From Mesorhizobium sp. (lineage in GTDB: Bacteria > Pseudomonadota > Alphaproteobacteria > Rhizobiales > Rhizobiaceae): a stretch of DNA of 15,650 nt. Shown here one piece after another: positions 14,539 through 15,650 of the stretch (position 1 is its first letter; each line of letters opens with the position of its first letter). The notes beneath the pieces are model-generated. The model had not been told where the DNA came from and made no database searches. It saw nothing but the letters and a program-made list of their open reading frames with translations. The translations under genes and the position numbers were made by a program. The DNA is taken from contig JAEKLU010000260.1 in NCBI GenBank assembly GCA_019509685.1, positions 1 through 15,650 of the forward strand, written 5' to 3'.

Positions 14539-15266
14539 GAAAATTCCTCGTCGCCACCGCGCTCATCGTTGCCACCACCTCCGTCGCCGCGGCCCAGCAG
14601 CTCGACCTGGGCGGCATCGGCAAGGCCGACGGCACCACCGTCGGCTATCTCATCCAGATGTTCGGCCTGCTTACCGTGCTGTCGGTGGCGCCGGGCCTTT
14701 TGATCATGGTGACGAGCTTCACCCGCTTCGTCATCGCGTTCTCGATCCTGCGCGCCGGCATCGGCCTGCAATCGACGCCCGCCAACCTGATCCTGATCTC
14801 GCTGTCGCTGTTCATGACCTTCTATGTCATGGCGCCGACCTTCGACCAGGCCTGGAACACCGGCGTCAAGCCGCTGATGGACAATCAGATCACCCAGGCC
14901 GAGGCGTTCGAGAAAATCTCCGACCCGTTCCGCGCCTTCATGCTGCACAATGTGCGCGACAAGGATTTCGATCTCTTCGCCGATCTCGCCCGCGAACGCG
15001 GCCAGGTTGTCGCAAAAGAAACCGTCGATCTGCGTATCCTGGTCCCGGCCTTCATGATCTCGGAAATCCGGCGCGGCTTCGAGATCGGCTTTCTCATCGT
15101 GTTGCCGTTCCTGGTCATCGATCTTATCGTCGCTACCGTCACCATGGCCATGGGCATGATGATGCTGCCGCCGACAGTGGTGTCGCTGCCGTTCAAAATC
15201 CTGTTCTTCGTGCTGATCGACGGCTGGAACCTGCTGGTCGGCAGCCTGGTGCGATCCTTCAACTGA
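14535..15266 (+). CDS. fliP: Flagellar export gate protein FliP
   Basis: Core subunit of the FliP/Q/R export gate in the flagellar inner-membrane pore. The 243-residue product has a cleavable signal peptide (residues 1-20, likely cut at AAA|QQ) and hydrophobic segments at about 39-60, 84-102, 182-208 and 217-237. Family marks include TSFTRFVIAFSILRAGIGLQ (60-79), VPAFMISEIRRGFEIGFL (170-187) and MMMLPPTVVSLPFKILFFVL (208-227). The ATG at 14535 overlaps the fliL stop (ATGA); longer upstream extensions of this frame run through fliL and flgH and are not real. fliQ and fliR are not in the window. It is the last gene before the flagellin promoter region. Confidence 0.98.
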   Translation: MRKFLVATALIVATTSVAAAQQLDLGGIGKADGTTVGYLIQMFGLLTVLSVAPGLLIMVTSFTRFVIAFSILRAGIGLQSTPANLILISLSLFMTFYVMAPTFDQAWNTGVKPLMDNQITQAEAFEKISDPFRAFMLHNVRDKDFDLFADLARERGQVVAKETVDLRILVPAFMISEIRRGFEIGFLIVLPFLVIDLIVATVTMAMGMMMLPPTVVSLPFKILFFVLIDGWNLLVGSLVRSFN

Positions 15267-15365
15267 CGGCGTCGCAACAAGCGTCGGACGCGGCTCACGC
15301 TCCGCTCAATTTTACACAATATATTTTCGATTAACCGTCCGATTTAGCCCTTTGGTAGGGACTTG

Positions 15366-15391
15366 CCGCCATAGTCGCTCGCAGATGGCGG
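15366..15391 (+). repeat. Inverted repeat, 7-bp arms, upstream of flagellin gene
   Basis: CCGCCAT at 15366-15372 is the exact reverse complement of ATGGCGG at 15385-15391, with a 12-base loop. It lies about 100 bases before the flagellin start. It could be an operator or a leader hairpin; no T-run follows, so an intrinsic terminator for fliP is unlikely. Confidence 0.6.
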
Positions 15392-15431
15392 GTGACCCAA
15401 CGCAACGGTCATTGGCATGATGCCGCTCCGT

Positions 15432-15452
15432 CATACCGGACATGCCGGTATG
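15432..15452 (+). repeat. Inverted repeat, 8-bp arms, 37 bases before the flagellin start
   Basis: CATACCGG (15432-15439) and CCGGTATG (15445-15452) are exact reverse complements around a 5-base loop. GACATGCCGGTATGTC (15439-15454) forms a second, overlapping near-palindrome centred on CCGG with one mismatched pair. The two structures are mutually exclusive as RNA hairpins. An A-run (15455-15461) follows. Confidence 0.7.
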
Positions 15453-15489
15453 TCAAAAAAATCCGTGTAAAAACAAGGTACGAGTAGCC

Positions 15490-15650
15490 ATGGCCAGTAT
15501 CATGACCAACGCTTCGGCGTTGACCGCTCTGCAGAGCTTGAACGCCACCCAGAAGAACCTCGACACCACCCAGGCCCGCATCTCGACGGGCTATCGCGTC
15601 TCCCAGGCTTCGGACAATGCCGCTTACTGGTCGATCGCCACCACGATGCG
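15490..15650 (+). CDS. flaA: Flagellin (partial, N-terminal part only)
   Basis: Filament subunit, exported through the flagellar channel. The 53 full codons visible begin MASIMTNASALTALQSLNAT and continue with ISTGYRVSQASDNAAYWSIA (about 31-50), the conserved D0/D1 region of alphaproteobacterial flagellins. The frame is open at the right edge, so the rest of the gene lies beyond it. Rhizobia usually carry several flagellin genes in a row, each separately transcribed. The symbol flaA is chosen from its place directly after fliP and could be another paralogue. The ATG at 15490 is followed by a second one at codon 5, but the first fits the family N-terminus. Confidence 0.96.
   Translation, partial: MASIMTNASALTALQSLNATQKNLDTTQARISTGYRVSQASDNAAYWSIATTM

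Larger units (their letters stand above)
15267..15489 (+). promoter_or_regulatory. Flagellin promoter / leader region with two inverted repeats
   Basis: This 223-base gap is the longest non-coding stretch in the window. An AT-rich block at 15305-15346 (containing TTTTACACAATATATTTTCG) stands out from the GC-rich surroundings and is the likeliest promoter core, though I cannot assign -35/-10 boxes. Downstream are two inverted repeats. CCGCCAT (15366-15372) pairs with ATGGCGG (15385-15391), and CATACCGG (15432-15439) pairs with CCGGTATG (15445-15452). An alternative overlapping dyad, GACAT/ATGTC, lies at 15439-15454. If transcription starts near 15350 these would be mRNA stem-loops in the leader. 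A weak AAGGT (15475-15479) precedes the ATG by about 10 bases. I see no clear terminator for fliP. Confidence 0.5.

Noticed and set aside
15353..15367. Sigma-54-like -24/-12 element (TTGGTAGGGACTTGCC)
   Set aside because: The spacing between GG and GC is 9 bases, not the required 10, and rhizobial flagellin genes are not known to need sigma-54.

Overview
The window is a core flagellar gene cluster from an alphaproteobacterium of the order Hyphomicrobiales (Rhizobiales). It most resembles Mesorhizobium, Sinorhizobium or a close relative. Three things support this: the GC-rich coding sequence with its strong third-position bias, the presence of motE (a gene type known from rhizobia), and a gene order that matches, as I remember it, the S. 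meliloti chromosomal flagellar region (flhB-fliG-fliN-fliM-motA / DUF1217 gene-flgF-fliI-orf-flgBC-fliE-flgGAI-motE-flgH-fliLP-flaA). No mobile element, tRNA, rRNA, CRISPR array or phage gene is visible, and no gap between genes exceeds 300 bases.

Left arm, minus strand (1-4040): motA, fliM, fliN, fliG and flhB are read leftwards as a tight operon. They encode a stator subunit, the three switch / C-ring proteins and an export-gate subunit. flhB runs off the left edge. A 147-base divergent intergenic region (4041-4187) separates this operon from the right arm and carries inverted repeats.

Middle, plus strand (4188-8936): a TTG-started gene encodes a 603-residue protein of DUF1217 type, built from five units of about 115 residues. 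It is followed by flgF (proximal rod), fliI (export ATPase) and an uncharacterised single-pass membrane protein whose start lies inside the end of fliI. An 87-base gap (8937-9023) with direct and inverted repeats probably holds a second promoter.

Right arm, plus strand (9024-15266): flgB, flgC, fliE, flgG, flgA, flgI, motE, flgH, fliL and fliP are packed with overlaps or gaps of at most 17 bases. They encode most of the rod, the P and L rings and their helper, the MotC chaperone, a stator-associated membrane protein and an export-gate subunit. A 223-base leader / promoter region (15267-15489) with two clear inverted repeats precedes a flagellin gene cut by the right edge.

Functionally, the window supplies the axial rod, outer rings, switch, part of the type III export machine and part of the motor. 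Nothing points to a wholly new system. The least explained parts are the DUF1217 repeat protein, the membrane protein after fliI, a possible 17-codon leader ORF between motA and fliM, and the dyads in the three larger intergenic regions.
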